Part shown: piece by piece, positions 17,227 through 26,636 of the stretch
Layout: every line of letters starts with the position of its first letter
Numbering within the stretch: the stretch's first letter is position 1
Assembly (NCBI RefSeq): GCF_900103715.1
Contig: NZ_FNHL01000002.1
Coordinates: 248,001-312,000, forward strand
From: Halogranum gelatinilyticum
Lineage (GTDB): Archaea; Halobacteriota; Halobacteria; Halobacteriales; Haloferacaceae
DNA: 64,000 nucleotides
Reading direction: 5' to 3'
Notes under the pieces: generated by a model
Seen by the model: the letters and a program-made list of their open reading frames with translations, nothing else
Databases searched by the model: none
Told to the model about the DNA's origin: nothing
Program-made: the position numbers and the translations under genes

Positions 17227-18248
17227 CAGAAGCCACCCCCTTCAGCGTCGGCGAACTTGACGATGTAGACCGAGACGACGATGCCGATGATGGCGGCCGT
17301 CACGAAGGCGACGGTCGCGGCCGTCCCCCACGCGCGCTGACTGAAACTCGAGACGACGAGACACGACAGCGACGGAACCGTCTGACAGCCGGTCGTCGTC
17401 TCGATGATGCCGTAGACACGCATCGCGGCGATGGTGCGGAACAGCATCGCGACGAGGATGGTCGGCAGGATGAGCGGCAGCGTGATCATCTTGAACTGCT
17501 GGAGCTTCGACGCGCCGGACACCCGTGCGACGTCGTAGAGCGAGCGGTCGATGCTCTGCAGTCCGGCGAGGATGAGCAGTGCCATGAACGCCGTCGTCTT
17601 CCAGACGTCGGCCACCGTGATGATGAGCGTCGAGTCGATGGTGTTGACGAGCGGCGTCGTGCCGATGATGCCCAGCGAGTTCAGGATCGAGGGGTTCTGC
17701 GAGGTCCCCACGAGGAACCCGATCCCCGGCTGGAACAGCAGGTAGAAGATCATCCCCTGGATGACGATGGGAACGGCCCACGGGATGATGATGGCGACGC
17801 GGACCCAGCGCCGTCCACGGAAGTCCTGGTCGAGGATGAGCGCCTGCACGAAACCGATGATGGTCTCGAAGAAGACGCTCACGAGGGTGAACACGAGGGT
17901 CACGCCCAGCGCACTGGACATGAGCCCTTCGACGCTCAGCGACGTCGGGAGGAACGGCGCGGGTAGCGCGTACGACTTTTGGTTAGTGATCAGTTCGACG
18001 TAGTTCGTGATCCCGACGAACTCCCCGAGTGGTGCGGCACCGCTGAGTGCGTCCGCGAAGAGCGACATCCGGAATGTCGACAGCAGCGGATACACCGCGA
18101 TAACCAGCAGCAGGAGAATCGCCGGCGTCAGGAGGAAGTACGCGAACTGCGTCTCGCTGAGGCTCTCCATCCAACGGATAGCCGTGACGTATGGACCCGA
18201 GCGAGAGCTGTCACGTAACGCTCCTTGTGATTCCTGTTCTGTGGCCAT
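17226..18248 (-). CDS. sugar ABC transporter permease (MalF type)
   Basis: A 340-residue permease of the CUT1 family, with an N-terminal segment FLLTPAILLLLVIAVYPLL, a periplasmic-side loop of about 60 residues, and the EAA loop YDVARVSGASKLQQFKMITLPLILP near residue 245. The ATG at 18248 (MATEQESQG) is chosen over one 9 nt upstream. It lies 33 nt downstream of the solute-binding-protein gene and overlaps the next permease by one base. Confidence 0.93.
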   Translation of the reverse strand: MATEQESQGALRDSSRSGPYVTAIRWMESLSETQFAYFLLTPAILLLLVIAVYPLLSTFRMSLFADALSGAAPLGEFVGITNYVELITNQKSYALPAPFLPTSLSVEGLMSSALGVTLVFTLVSVFFETIIGFVQALILDQDFRGRRWVRVAIIIPWAVPIVIQGMIFYLLFQPGIGFLVGTSQNPSILNSLGIIGTTPLVNTIDSTLIITVADVWKTTAFMALLILAGLQSIDRSLYDVARVSGASKLQQFKMITLPLILPTILVAMLFRTIAAMRVYGIIETTTGCQTVPSLSCLVVSSFSQRAWGTAATVAFVTAAIIGIVVSVYIVKFADAEGGGF

Positions 18249-18281
18249 TGGTAACAATAATGAAGGTCGAAGGCGAGACGC

Positions 18282-19781
18282 TTAGGCGTTGTCCTCGATT
18301 TCCTGCAGCGTCGACGCCAGTTCTGCCATCGCGTCCTCGGGCGAACTGTCGCCCGCGTACGCGGCGTTCACGCGCTCTGCGACCGGACCGGACTGCTGCG
18401 GCCAGACTTCGGTGACCGGCCGGGGAACCGCGTTCTCACCGGCGACACGCAGCTGCTCGACGTAGCGACCCGTGACGGGGACCTCTGCGGCCTCGTCGGA
18501 GCTGAGCAGCGACGGACGCGGCGGAATCCAGCCCGTGATACCGAACATATTCAGCTGGAAGTCTTCCTGCGTGATGGTCTGGAAGACCTGCAGCGCGGCA
18601 CGCTTCTGCAGGTCGGGCGCGCTCGGGTTCATCGTCAGATGCCAGCCACCGAGGGCGGCGACCGGTCCACCGGTTCCCTCGTACTGGGCTTCGCTGGCCG
18701 GGATGCCGTACGGGATCGGCATGACGCCGAGGTCCTCGCCGAAGGCGTCCTCGGCACCGGCGGCGTTGATCGAGTACGGCCAGTTGCGGTGTGCGACGAC
18801 GTTGCCGTTCATGAACGGTGCGCGCGACGGCTCTTCGGTCCACTGCAGGACGGCCTCGGGCGAGATCTGCTCGTAGCCGTCGAGCGTGTTCTCGGCGTCC
18901 GAGCCGTGGATGAACGAGCGGACCATCCGGATCGATTCGAGGACGGCGTCTTCCTCGATCGTGATCGGGCGGTCGCCGACCGGGCCGAACAGGTTCTCGT
19001 GTTCGCCGAAGAACGCGCCGCCCCACGAGGTCATGAACTCGTTGAAGTCACAGCACGAGAGCCCCTCGTAGATGTCGGCCTGGAACGTGAAGCCGTGTTC
19101 GGTGTCGGTCGCGTCACGAACCTCGGCGACCGCCTGCGAGAACTCCTGCCACTGCATGGACTCTGTCGCCCACGTCTCGAAGTCCGAGTCGCTGTAGCCG
19201 GCCTCGCGGAAGAGGTCCTTGCGGTACTGCATCGTCGGGAAGTCCGGGAACAGCGGAATCCCGAACATATCGCCCGAACCCGGGTTCTTCGCCGTCTCGA
19301 CGGAGGCACCGAAGTACTCCTCTTCGACCGTACTGATGAGGTCGTCCGGGAGCGCCGTCGAGAGGTTCTGCAGCTGCTCGCGCACGATGAACGGAATCGT
19401 CCAGCCACTGTCCATCATGAGCAGGGTCGGCTCTTCGCGACCCGCGCTGAGCCACTGCTGGTACTGCTGCTGGCGGTTGTCCGTCACCTGCGAGCCAGCA
19501 ATGAACTCGACGGTGATGTTCTCCGGTAGCCCGGCGTCGTAAAGGGCCTGCTGTACTGCGTCTGCGTTGTCGGAGAGGCGCGTGTCCGCGGCCCAACGGA
19601 CCGTGACGTCCTCCGTGGGCGCCTCGGTGTCGATCGGCCCGTCACTGCCGCTGCCACCGTCACCACCACTGATACAACCGGCGAGCCCGACGGCCACGCC
19701 CGATGCACCTGCTGCTTGCACGAACCGGCGACGCGAGATACCGTCGCGTCCGCCATCTACGTGTGAGTCACTGTCAACCAT
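18282..19781 (-). CDS. sugar ABC transporter solute-binding lipoprotein (Tat exported)
   Basis: A 499-residue extracytoplasmic solute-binding protein, first gene of the transporter operon. The N terminus has the twin-arginine motif SRRRFVQ near residue 16, a short hydrophobic stretch and the lipobox LAGC, followed by a Ser/Gly/Asp linker; it is thus exported folded and lipid-anchored, as is usual in haloarchaea. The mature part resembles the MalE-type cluster (TMQYRKDLFREAGY, later a FMNGNVVAHRNWPY segment). Ligand not identifiable. It has a TATA element about 30 nt before the ATG and an inverted repeat upstream of it. Confidence 0.92.
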   Translation of the reverse strand: MVDSDSHVDGGRDGISRRRFVQAAGASGVAVGLAGCISGGDGGSGSDGPIDTEAPTEDVTVRWAADTRLSDNADAVQQALYDAGLPENITVEFIAGSQVTDNRQQQYQQWLSAGREEPTLLMMDSGWTIPFIVREQLQNLSTALPDDLISTVEEEYFGASVETAKNPGSGDMFGIPLFPDFPTMQYRKDLFREAGYSDSDFETWATESMQWQEFSQAVAEVRDATDTEHGFTFQADIYEGLSCCDFNEFMTSWGGAFFGEHENLFGPVGDRPITIEEDAVLESIRMVRSFIHGSDAENTLDGYEQISPEAVLQWTEEPSRAPFMNGNVVAHRNWPYSINAAGAEDAFGEDLGVMPIPYGIPASEAQYEGTGGPVAALGGWHLTMNPSAPDLQKRAALQVFQTITQEDFQLNMFGITGWIPPRPSLLSSDEAAEVPVTGRYVEQLRVAGENAVPRPVTEVWPQQSGPVAERVNAAYAGDSSPEDAMAELASTLQEIEDNA

Positions 19782-19805
19782 TACAGTTGGAAAGTATGGA
19801 CAGGA

Positions 19806-19853
19806 CTTATTTAAACGTTCGGGAAGAATTACTACCTCTGTTGTAGTGAATTC
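19806..19853 (-). promoter_or_regulatory. promoter and candidate TrmB-type operator of the sugar ABC operon
   Basis: On the minus strand TTTAAATAAG (19806-19815) is a good haloarchaeal TATA box 25-34 nt before the ATG at 19781. Just upstream of the adjoining BRE position is an inverted repeat: ACTAC (19831-19835), a 7-base spacer, and GTAGT (19843-19847), extended by GAATT on both sides with a one-base offset. Known haloarchaeal TrmB sites are short inverted repeats with a 7-8-base spacer. The TrmB-family gene at 20985-22037 is the natural candidate protein. A site upstream of BRE/TATA is usual for activation. Confidence 0.6.
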
Positions 19854-20025
19854 GCTGTCAGATATATGCCGCTCACGTCTTGCGGTTAGTCCCCAGAGCT
19901 AAGGTATTTTCGCTCTCTTGGGCGATCTCTTACGAAGTTATGAAAGTGTTCTGTAAGTAATTTCCGGCCGTGGCTGTCGGCTCGTGGTCACAACTCTCAA
20001 GCCACCCCGCCCGTGAGACAGTCCT

Positions 20026-20946
20026 ATGTCACTCTTCGAGACGCTCCGCAAGCCGGAGCACACGGGCGACGCCCGATGTTGGCCCTGTACCGCCGTCAAC
20101 AGCGCGTTCGTCCTCGGTCTCGCCGGGGTCGTCGGCCGTCGCTGGAAGCCCGCGGGTGTGGCCGTCCTCCTCTTCGGCGCGGCCGCCATCGCACTCCGCG
20201 GCTACGTCGTCCCCTACACACCACAGTTCGCTCCCCGACTGGTCGAACCGCTGCCGGTCGACTTCAAGACCGACGAACCGCGCTCGGACTCGTTCTCGAC
20301 GGTCACCGTCGAGCGCGCGGGCGACGGGGAGACGGTCGACGAGACCGACGAGACTGATGAGACTGACGCCGAGGAGGCTGACACCGCTGACGACGAACCG
20401 GAGACACCGCCGGACTCCGACTCGCTGACGGCACTCGACGCCGACGGCGCGCAGGTGATGGGCGCGCTCTTGGAAGCGGGAATCATCGTCGACGACGGCG
20501 AGATGGTCGTGCCGACGGACGAGTTCGTCGAGGCGTGGGAGTCGACGATGGCCGAACTCCGCGGGCTGGACGACGCGGCGTTCGCCGCCGCGGTCGCCGA
20601 CGCCGCACCTTTCGAGGCCGAGGGTGCGGTCGACGACGGCTGGGTCGTCGTCGAGGGCCAGGGGCAGGCGGTCCATCTCACGCGCGCCATCGCCATCGCC
20701 GAGACCGCAGCCATCCGGGTGATGGCCGACCACGACGTGCCCGAGTCGGTTCGCGTCGACGCGGCCCAGCCGCTCCGGATGTTCCTCGAACACTGTCCGA
20801 AGTGTGGTGGCGTCGTCGAGGAGACGACGACCGCCGCCTGCTGTGGCGGGTCGAAAGGTGCCTACGGCGGCGTCGTCTACGACGTACTCGCCTGTAGCGA
20901 GTGTGAGACCATCGTCTACGAGTTCGACGAGACAGTCGAAGACTGA
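20026..20946 (+). CDS. membrane-anchored protein with C-terminal zinc-ribbon-like domain
   Basis: 306 residues; no characterised family recognised. Seen: a CWPC pair near residue 18, one or two hydrophobic segments at about 25-60, a long acidic linker (repeated ETDET-like units near 105-130), then a globular region and a C-terminal cysteine-rich module (HCPKCGG near residue 263, a CC pair, and CSECE near 295) that looks like a four-Cys zinc site. It stands alone between the ABC operon and the TrmB-family gene, on the opposite strand to both. It ends 38 nt from the regulator stop. Confidence 0.78.
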   Translation: MSLFETLRKPEHTGDARCWPCTAVNSAFVLGLAGVVGRRWKPAGVAVLLFGAAAIALRGYVVPYTPQFAPRLVEPLPVDFKTDEPRSDSFSTVTVERAGDGETVDETDETDETDAEEADTADDEPETPPDSDSLTALDADGAQVMGALLEAGIIVDDGEMVVPTDEFVEAWESTMAELRGLDDAAFAAAVADAAPFEAEGAVDDGWVVVEGQGQAVHLTRAIAIAETAAIRVMADHDVPESVRVDAAQPLRMFLEHCPKCGGVVEETTTAACCGGSKGAYGGVVYDVLACSECETIVYEFDETVED

Positions 20947-20984
20947 CCGGCCGAGAGCGGCCGGACGGCCGAAAACGAGTTCTG

Positions 20985-22037
20985 CTATTCCAAGCCCGGC
21001 GGCGCCTCGCGCGCCAGCCGCAGTTCCTGCGCTTCGATGTCTTCGAGCGCCGCGACCAGCCCACCGACTTCGAGACGGCCGTCTTCGGTCTCGATGATCA
21101 TCGAGGCGACCTCCTCGGTGTCGACGAACGAGACCTCGACGACCTTCCCCTCGACGACGATGGCGTTGCCCGTCTCGACGTCGCGGCCCTGGACGGTCGC
21201 GTAGAACTCCCCGCCCATCTCCTCGATGTCCTTGACGGCTCGGCGGATAGAGGCGTAGCGCCGCGGGAAGGGGTGGTGCATCCCGTCGGCCGCGAGCGTC
21301 TCGGCGGTCGTCCACAGGACGGTCCCGAAGAAGCCGCTGACGAGGAAGCCCAGTGCCGAACGGTTGAAGATGACGCCGTAGCGGTCCTGGTCGTCGCGCA
21401 GCGCGTCCTGTGTCGCGTAGACCGAGTACTCGCCGTCGGCGACGGCCAGCACCGGCGTCGTAATCCCTCGCCGCGCACGGGCGATGGTACAGACTTCGAG
21501 ATAGTCGAACTCCGCCGGGTCCGGCGCGCGGCTCGCGGGCGTGACGAGCAGGTCGATGCTGACGCCGTCGTCGATGGCGGCCGAGAGATCCTCGTAGAAC
21601 CGCCGCAGGAGGTCCGGCGTCAGCGACAGGACGAGTTCGTATTCGGCGGTGTCGATGACGTCTTCGAGATACCGCAGGATGGTCGAGCGGGACTTGACGA
21701 GCGAGACGGCCTCGGTGTCTCGCGCGGGCGCAGTGTACCGTGCACCGAGTTCCTCGACGAGTTCCGTCAGCGACGACTGGATGTTGCCGAAGGCGTCCTC
21801 GGGGTTGACGGCGACGATCTTCATCGGCCGCGACTCGCGGAGCTCGACCAGTCCGCGGTCCGAGAGGCTTCGAACCGTGTCGTACACCCGCGGCTGTGGG
21901 ATCTCTGTCCTGTCTGCGATCTCGCTCGCAGTGAGTTCGCCGTGTTCGAGGACGGCGAGATATGCGTCGATTTCGTACTCGCCGAGGTTGAAGCGCTCCC
22001 CGACGCGCTCCATGTTGACTCGGAGGTCGTCTACCAT
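20985..22037 (-). CDS. TrmB-family transcriptional regulator
   Basis: A 350-residue sugar-responsive regulator: a winged HTH at residues 16-70 ([29 protein letters not shown] region) and a long C-terminal sugar-binding/regulatory domain of the TrmB type. In haloarchaea such proteins bind short inverted repeats near the promoters of sugar transport and metabolism genes, and sugar releases them. It lies one gene away from the ABC transporter operon, whose promoter carries an inverted repeat. The ligand is unknown. Confidence 0.9.
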   Translation of the reverse strand: MVDDLRVNMERVGERFNLGEYEIDAYLAVLEHGELTASEIADRTEIPQPRVYDTVRSLSDRGLVELRESRPMKIVAVNPEDAFGNIQSSLTELVEELGARYTAPARDTEAVSLVKSRSTILRYLEDVIDTAEYELVLSLTPDLLRRFYEDLSAAIDDGVSIDLLVTPASRAPDPAEFDYLEVCTIARARRGITTPVLAVADGEYSVYATQDALRDDQDRYGVIFNRSALGFLVSGFFGTVLWTTAETLAADGMHHPFPRRYASIRRAVKDIEEMGGEFYATVQGRDVETGNAIVVEGKVVEVSFVDTEEVASMIIETEDGRLEVGGLVAALEDIEAQELRLAREAPPGLE

Positions 22038-22228
22038 GGTTCACCCACTGTGGTCCCACCTTAAGGAATTTACTAAAAACCGAGTAGCACAGATTTCCGA
22101 AACCCTGTGGTATATCACGGTCGTTCGACTCGCACCGGCTCCGGTCCGGGCGTTCTCCGGATTGGACGGTGTGTGACACGCCCCCTGAGAGGACAACGCT
22201 TTTTCACCGACACGGAGAGGGCTATGCA

Positions 22229-23455
22229 ATGACAACTGGCTGGCGGCGACTGCTCGACCGTCTCCTCGCACAGGCAGGGACGTCGACACCGGGCCAGACC
22301 GGCACGGACTCCGGCACAGCGACGCCGACTCCCGCGCCAAGCCCCACACCGACGAGCGGTCCCCCGACGCCCGAACCGGCCGGTGGTATCTTCGATCTCC
22401 TCCCCGTGCTTCCGGCGACGCCGACGCTCCAGATCCTCGTGGTCATCTTCGTCGCGCTCGTCGGTGCCTCCCTCTCGAAGTACGTCGTCCGGCTGCTCGG
22501 TCGGCCCATCGCCAAGCGGTTCCATCGCCAGAGCGTCGCCCAGACCGTCCTCCGGGGCGTCCGTGTCGGGACGGTCCTCGTCTTCACGGTGTTAGGAATG
22601 ACGCTCGCCGGTCTCGAGATCGGCAACATCGTCCTCTCGGTGACGGTCTTCTCGGCCGTCCTCGGTATCGTGCTCGCACCCATCGTCGGCAGCGTCATCA
22701 ACGGGCTGTTCGTCCTCGCCGACCAGCCCTACGAGATCGGCGACATGATCGAACTCGACGACGGCAAGCGCGGCTTCGTCGAGGACATCACGCTGCGGTA
22801 CACCAAGATGATCACCCTTGACAACACCTTCCTCGTCATCGCGAACTCCTCGATCCGCGAGCGCGACGTGACGAACTTCTCCGCCGAGGACGAGCGGACC
22901 CGCCTGACGCTCGACGTGCTCGTCACCTACGAGAGCGACATCCCCGGCTCGCGGGACCTCATCGAGCGCGCCGCCCGCCAGTGCGACGACGTCATCGAGG
23001 GCGGTCCCGACATCCGCATCGGGAGTGCCCGCTATCCGGCGACGCCGCGGGCCTACATCCAGAGCTACGCCGACCACGGCGTGCTCATCCGACTCCGCTA
23101 CTGGGCACAGAAACCGTACAAGATCGGCACCGTCCGCTCGAACGTCCAGACCAAGCTGTGGGCTCTCGTCGAGGAGACAGACGTCGACATCGAGTTCGCC
23201 TACCCGCACCAGCATCTCATCTTCGACGAGACGAGCGGCGAAGCACAGGTCGCGGTCAGACACGGTACCGCCCCGCCCAGCGAAGAAGGAGACGTCGACG
23301 CCGCGGCGACCGGAGACGGCGTCCCCGAGGGCGAGACGCTCGAAGATGGAGGCAGCGCGCCCGACGTCGATGCCGTCGATACCACCGATGTCGACACCTC
23401 GGACGCTGACGCCTCCAACGGCGACGCATCCAAAACCCCCGACGAGTCGATGTAG
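22229..23455 (+). CDS. MscS-family mechanosensitive channel
   Basis: 408 residues. The N terminus is a Pro/Thr/Ser-rich extracytoplasmic linker (about 18-50, repeated PTP). Then come transmembrane helices at about 66-86 and 110-130, and the pore-lining TM3 near 133-165 with the Gly/Ala-rich SAVLGIVLAPIVGSVINGLF. The beta domain follows (ADQPYEIGDMIELDD), then the cytosolic vestibule. An acidic tail of about 75 residues extends past the MscS core. Released osmolytes protect against hypo-osmotic shock. The ATG at 22229 is preferred to a start 60 nt upstream that would add a non-membrane, promoter-derived extension. Confidence 0.9.
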   Translation: MTTGWRRLLDRLLAQAGTSTPGQTGTDSGTATPTPAPSPTPTSGPPTPEPAGGIFDLLPVLPATPTLQILVVIFVALVGASLSKYVVRLLGRPIAKRFHRQSVAQTVLRGVRVGTVLVFTVLGMTLAGLEIGNIVLSVTVFSAVLGIVLAPIVGSVINGLFVLADQPYEIGDMIELDDGKRGFVEDITLRYTKMITLDNTFLVIANSSIRERDVTNFSAEDERTRLTLDVLVTYESDIPGSRDLIERAARQCDDVIEGGPDIRIGSARYPATPRAYIQSYADHGVLIRLRYWAQKPYKIGTVRSNVQTKLWALVEETDVDIEFAYPHQHLIFDETSGEAQVAVRHGTAPPSEEGDVDAAATGDGVPEGETLEDGGSAPDVDAVDTTDVDTSDADASNGDASKTPDESM

Positions 23456-23478
23456 CCGACGTAGCCGGCGGCCGCCGC

Positions 23479-23883
23479 TCAGCTCGCCCGTACCGTGATG
23501 ACGGTACAGTCCAGTTTCTCGCGGAGGAACGACTCGATGTCCGGGTCGTCGAGGAACCGACGGAGGGTCCGTCGCCAGCGGCCTGCCTGTTTCGAGCCGA
23601 TGACGACCACGTCGGCCCCTTCGGCGGCCACCTCTTCCAGAATCGTCTCCTCGACGAGAAAGCCCCGACGGACGACGTACCGCGTCCGGGGGACCTGTCC
23701 GAACTCCCGCTCGACCGCGCGTTTCAGCTCTGTCCGCGTCACCCCGTCGCTGTCCTGATAGAGGTTGACGTGCAGGACAGTCAGTTCGGCATCGCGGTCT
23801 TCGGCGACCTCGATGGCCTCCGCGAGCGTCGCTCGCGAGTGGCTGGTCAGGGGGTAGCGGACGGGAACCACGACCAGTGTCAT
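23479..23883 (-). CDS. universal stress protein (UspA domain)
   Basis: 134 residues, a single UspA alpha/beta domain. Seen: an N-terminal strand VVVPVRYPL, an ELTVLHVNLY strand, and VVIGSKQAGRWRRTLRRFL near residue 97, where ATP-binding Usps have G-x2-G-x9-G-S/T. The glycine pattern is only partly kept, so ATP binding is doubtful. It converges with the MscS gene (23-nt gap). Confidence 0.85.
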   Translation of the reverse strand: MTLVVVPVRYPLTSHSRATLAEAIEVAEDRDAELTVLHVNLYQDSDGVTRTELKRAVEREFGQVPRTRYVVRRGFLVEETILEEVAAEGADVVVIGSKQAGRWRRTLRRFLDDPDIESFLREKLDCTVITVRAS

Positions 23884-23999
23884 TGCCAGAACCCACTCGC
23901 CTCGGCGGTGTCAACCTTACCCTTTGGGCGAAAGAGTGCGGGTGGCTGTCGTGCGATTCGGTGACTCGCTGGCGGCCGTCCGGCCCGCCAGCCCACGGC

Positions 24000-25409
24000 T
24001 CACTCCGTCTGACTCGCCGACGTCGCCGTCGTCGCCGACCCCGCGGCCGACGACCGTCGCTCGATACGGCCCTCGACGGCCGAGTCGATGCCGAACTCAC
24101 GGGCGTAGTCCGCGAGCACGTCGTGTTGAATCCCGAACTCGCCCGCGCGGTGACGTTCCTCGATGGCCGGGAACTCGTGGTCCGAGTGGAGCAGATACTC
24201 CGCCATCGCCACCGTGTACAGTCGCTCGGGGTCGACGGGTTCGCCCCCGACGGTCGCCTCGAGAAGTTCCGCGGCGTCGTCGTCCCAAACGATCCGCGCG
24301 CCACTGACGTGGCCGTGCCACCAGCCGTCCTCGCCGAAGTCGACGACGGCCGAGGACATCTGTCGGAAGGCGTCGAGCAACTCCGCGCCCGTCACCTCGG
24401 CGACGGCGACGGGTTCCTCGAAGGGGACGACGCTCACGAGGTCGGCGATGGTCACGTCGCCCGCGAGCGGCGGACCCGCACGCAGGCCGCCGCTGTTCTG
24501 GAGCGCGACGTCCGAGTCGGCCGCCCACCGGTAGGCGTCGGCGACGAAGTTGCCGACGCGACACTCGCCGCCGTGGACCACGTCGGCGTCGCGCGGAATC
24601 GGCTCGTCGACCGTCGCGACCACCTCGTCCAGCCCGGCCGCCGCGACGCGGGCACGGAGGGCGTCGGCCAACTCGGGCGTCTCCGGTCCCTGCGTCGCAT
24701 CGTGGCGTTCGACGCGCGCGCCGTCGGCGTCCAGCGTGACTTCGAGGACGACCTCGCCGTTGACGCCGGGGCGAGTCAGGAGCGTGTCGTTAACGTACTC
24801 CGCGCGCTCGCTGTGGACGTGGCCGCCGAGGATAACGTCGACGTCGACCCGCTCGGCCAGTTCGTCGTCGCCCCCGCCGAGATGGGAGAGCGCGACGACG
24901 TAGTCGACGCCTTCGGCACGGAGGTCGGCGACGGCCGACTCGGCGGCCTCGTAGGGGTCCGAGAGGGTCAACTCGGCCGCACTCGGGTTCAGCGAGTCGG
25001 TCGCGGGGTCGGTGACGCCGAAGAAGCCGACGCGTGCGCCGTCGACCTGTTCGACGGTCCACGGGACGACGCCCTCGGCCGCGCCGAAGGGTTCGCCGTC
25101 CTCGTCGAAGACGTTCGCGCTCACCCAGGTCTGGGGGGCGTCGGCGAGGAGCGTCCGGGTCTCGTCGGGACCGTAGTCGAAGTCGTGGTTGCCGAAGGTC
25201 GCGAGGTCGGCGTCGACGGCGCGGAAGAAGTCCAGTGCCTGGTGGCCCTTCGCGACCATCGCGACGACGCCCGGCGAGGTGTTGTCGCCGGTGCCGACGA
25301 CGAGCGCGTCGTCGCCGTCCAGCTCAGTGATGGTCCCGGCGAGGCGGCCCGCACGCTCGGGGTCGTCGTAGACGTTCTCGATGTCCGAATAGTGGAGAAA
25401 CCGCGGCAT
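24000..25409 (-). CDS. 5'-nucleotidase / UshA-like metallophosphoesterase, no signal peptide
   Basis: 469 residues with the two domains of the 5'-nucleotidase family: an N-terminal calcineurin-like phosphoesterase (HYSDIEN, GTGDNTSP at 39-46, GNHDFDYG at 73-80, GGHVHS near 203) and a C-terminal substrate domain (GNFVADAYRW, ALQNSGGLRAG). The first metal motif is D-I-E-N instead of the common D-x-H-G. There is no export signal, so it likely acts in the cytosol, possibly on nucleotides or cyclic nucleotides. The ATG at 25409 (MPRFLHYSDI) starts at the first beta strand; an in-frame upstream start adds 9 unlike residues. Confidence 0.88.
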   Translation of the reverse strand: MPRFLHYSDIENVYDDPERAGRLAGTITELDGDDALVVGTGDNTSPGVVAMVAKGHQALDFFRAVDADLATFGNHDFDYGPDETRTLLADAPQTWVSANVFDEDGEPFGAAEGVVPWTVEQVDGARVGFFGVTDPATDSLNPSAAELTLSDPYEAAESAVADLRAEGVDYVVALSHLGGGDDELAERVDVDVILGGHVHSERAEYVNDTLLTRPGVNGEVVLEVTLDADGARVERHDATQGPETPELADALRARVAAAGLDEVVATVDEPIPRDADVVHGGECRVGNFVADAYRWAADSDVALQNSGGLRAGPPLAGDVTIADLVSVVPFEEPVAVAEVTGAELLDAFRQMSSAVVDFGEDGWWHGHVSGARIVWDDDAAELLEATVGGEPVDPERLYTVAMAEYLLHSDHEFPAIEERHRAGEFGIQHDVLADYAREFGIDSAVEGRIERRSSAAGSATTATSASQTE

Positions 25410-25514
25410 TACCCGAGGTGACGCTTCCGACGACAAGAAGCCGTCGGGATGCGGCTCGGGATACGGTCGGCGACGCAGCCTCCGTCGCAGCGTCGCTGGC
25501 GTCCGGTTCGTCGG

Positions 25515-25724
25515 TTAGCCCTGTGGCTCTTCGAGCTGGAAGGCCACCTCGACCTCCGCCTGATACTCTCGTGTGTCGACCGTGGCGATTTCGACACCCA
25601 GCTCTTTCACCTCGATCCAGTGGACGTTGTCGAGGGTGTTCTGTGCGCGGTCGATCGCGTCGTCGACGGCGTCGTCGAAACTCTCGTCACTGCGGCCGAT
25701 GAGGGTGATCTTCTTGTATACCAT
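25515..25724 (-). CDS. dodecin (flavin-storage protein)
   Basis: 69 residues, the size of archaeal dodecin, which forms a hollow dodecamer binding riboflavin or FMN. Family features: the opening [20 protein letters not shown], the central [15 protein letters not shown] with the flavin-stacking Trp (W36), and the closing strand [14 protein letters not shown] stand-alone gene between the nucleotidase gene and the membrane-protein pair. Confidence 0.93.
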   Translation of the reverse strand: MVYKKITLIGRSDESFDDAVDDAIDRAQNTLDNVHWIEVKELGVEIATVDTREYQAEVEVAFQLEEPQG

Positions 25725-25820
25725 CCACCCTCCTGTTCACTCGGCTAGATGAAAAAGACCGTCCCTAATGATACCACGTGACGCACTCTCCGACTGCCGC
25801 CGACGGTTCGCGCTCCCGCC

Positions 25821-26636
25821 TCAGTCCCCCGTCCCGTCGAGCCGCGCGGTCACCGCTCCGGCGACGTCCGTCAGGTGGGCCGTCCCCCAGACCGCGACGA
25901 TGACGCCGCCGACGATGTCGAAGATGAGGTCGGTCATCGTGTCTTCCAGTCCGTACTGCGTCAGGACGGCGTCGTTGCCCGTGATGTCGGCCGCGCCGCC
26001 GATGGCGAACTCGATGACCTCCCAGAAGACGCCGAAGGCGACGACAAAGAGGAGGATGAAGACGAACATGAACCGCGGGGGGAGCCGGACGGCCTCGGTG
26101 TGTTCGTCGATGCCGCGGGCGACCGTGTAGCCGATGGCGGCGACGACGCTGGCCGACAGCGCGTGGGTGACGCTGTCCCACCACGCGAGCGACGTGTAGA
26201 ACGACTGGTCGGTCCCCGGCACGCCGACGGTGCCGAGCGCGTGGAGGAAGACGGCCGAGGAGATCCACAGCGTCAGCCCCGGATTCATCGGGACGTGGTA
26301 GTCGCGTTCGAGTATCGCGGGCAGGTAGGTGATGGCGAGTGCGACGGCCGTATTGACGATGATGCCGAGGTCGCCGCGTTCGAGACCGATGAACAGCAGC
26401 CCGACGAGCGTCAGCTGCATCGCTCGCGCGAGCCACCGCTGGGTCCGTTCGTCGAGGTCGACGAGCGAGCGGAAGCGGGCGAGTGCCGCCGACGCCGGGG
26501 CGTCCGCCGTCTCACCCATCTCACCCGCTTTCGGGCCTGACTCCACGTCGGACGAGGCGTCTGCCCCCACGTTGGACGAGGCGGCCGACCCGCCGTCGGA
26601 GGCTCTCTCGCCCCCGGAGCCTGCGTCGGAACTCAC
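25821..26636 (-). CDS. multi-pass membrane protein (DUF2238/YjdF-like)
   Basis: 271 residues: a Ser/Gly/Asp-rich N-terminal 55 residues, then about six hydrophobic segments. The motif WDSVTHALSASVVAAIGY and the later WEVIEFAIGG with DTMTDLIFDIVGG are typical of the YjdF/DUF2238 membrane family, where conserved Asp, His and Glu lie in the membrane. Function unknown. Start is GTG, overlapping the upstream gene stop as GTGA, so the two are probably coupled. Confidence 0.75.
   Translation of the reverse strand: MSSDAGSGGERASDGGSAASSNVGADASSDVESGPKAGEMGETADAPASAALARFRSLVDLDERTQRWLARAMQLTLVGLLFIGLERGDLGIIVNTAVALAITYLPAILERDYHVPMNPGLTLWISSAVFLHALGTVGVPGTDQSFYTSLAWWDSVTHALSASVVAAIGYTVARGIDEHTEAVRLPPRFMFVFILLFVVAFGVFWEVIEFAIGGAADITGNDAVLTQYGLEDTMTDLIFDIVGGVIVAVWGTAHLTDVAGAVTARLDGTGD

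Noticed and set aside
20029-22179. 716-codon minus-strand frame
   Set aside because: Overlaps the TrmB-family gene in another frame and is antisense to the Cys-rich membrane protein; composition is Arg-rich and random-like.
22038-22228. Possible extra gene or operator between the TrmB-family gene and the MscS gene
   Set aside because: Only a loose CACAG/CTGTG inverted repeat and AT-rich tracts are present; not strong enough to call.
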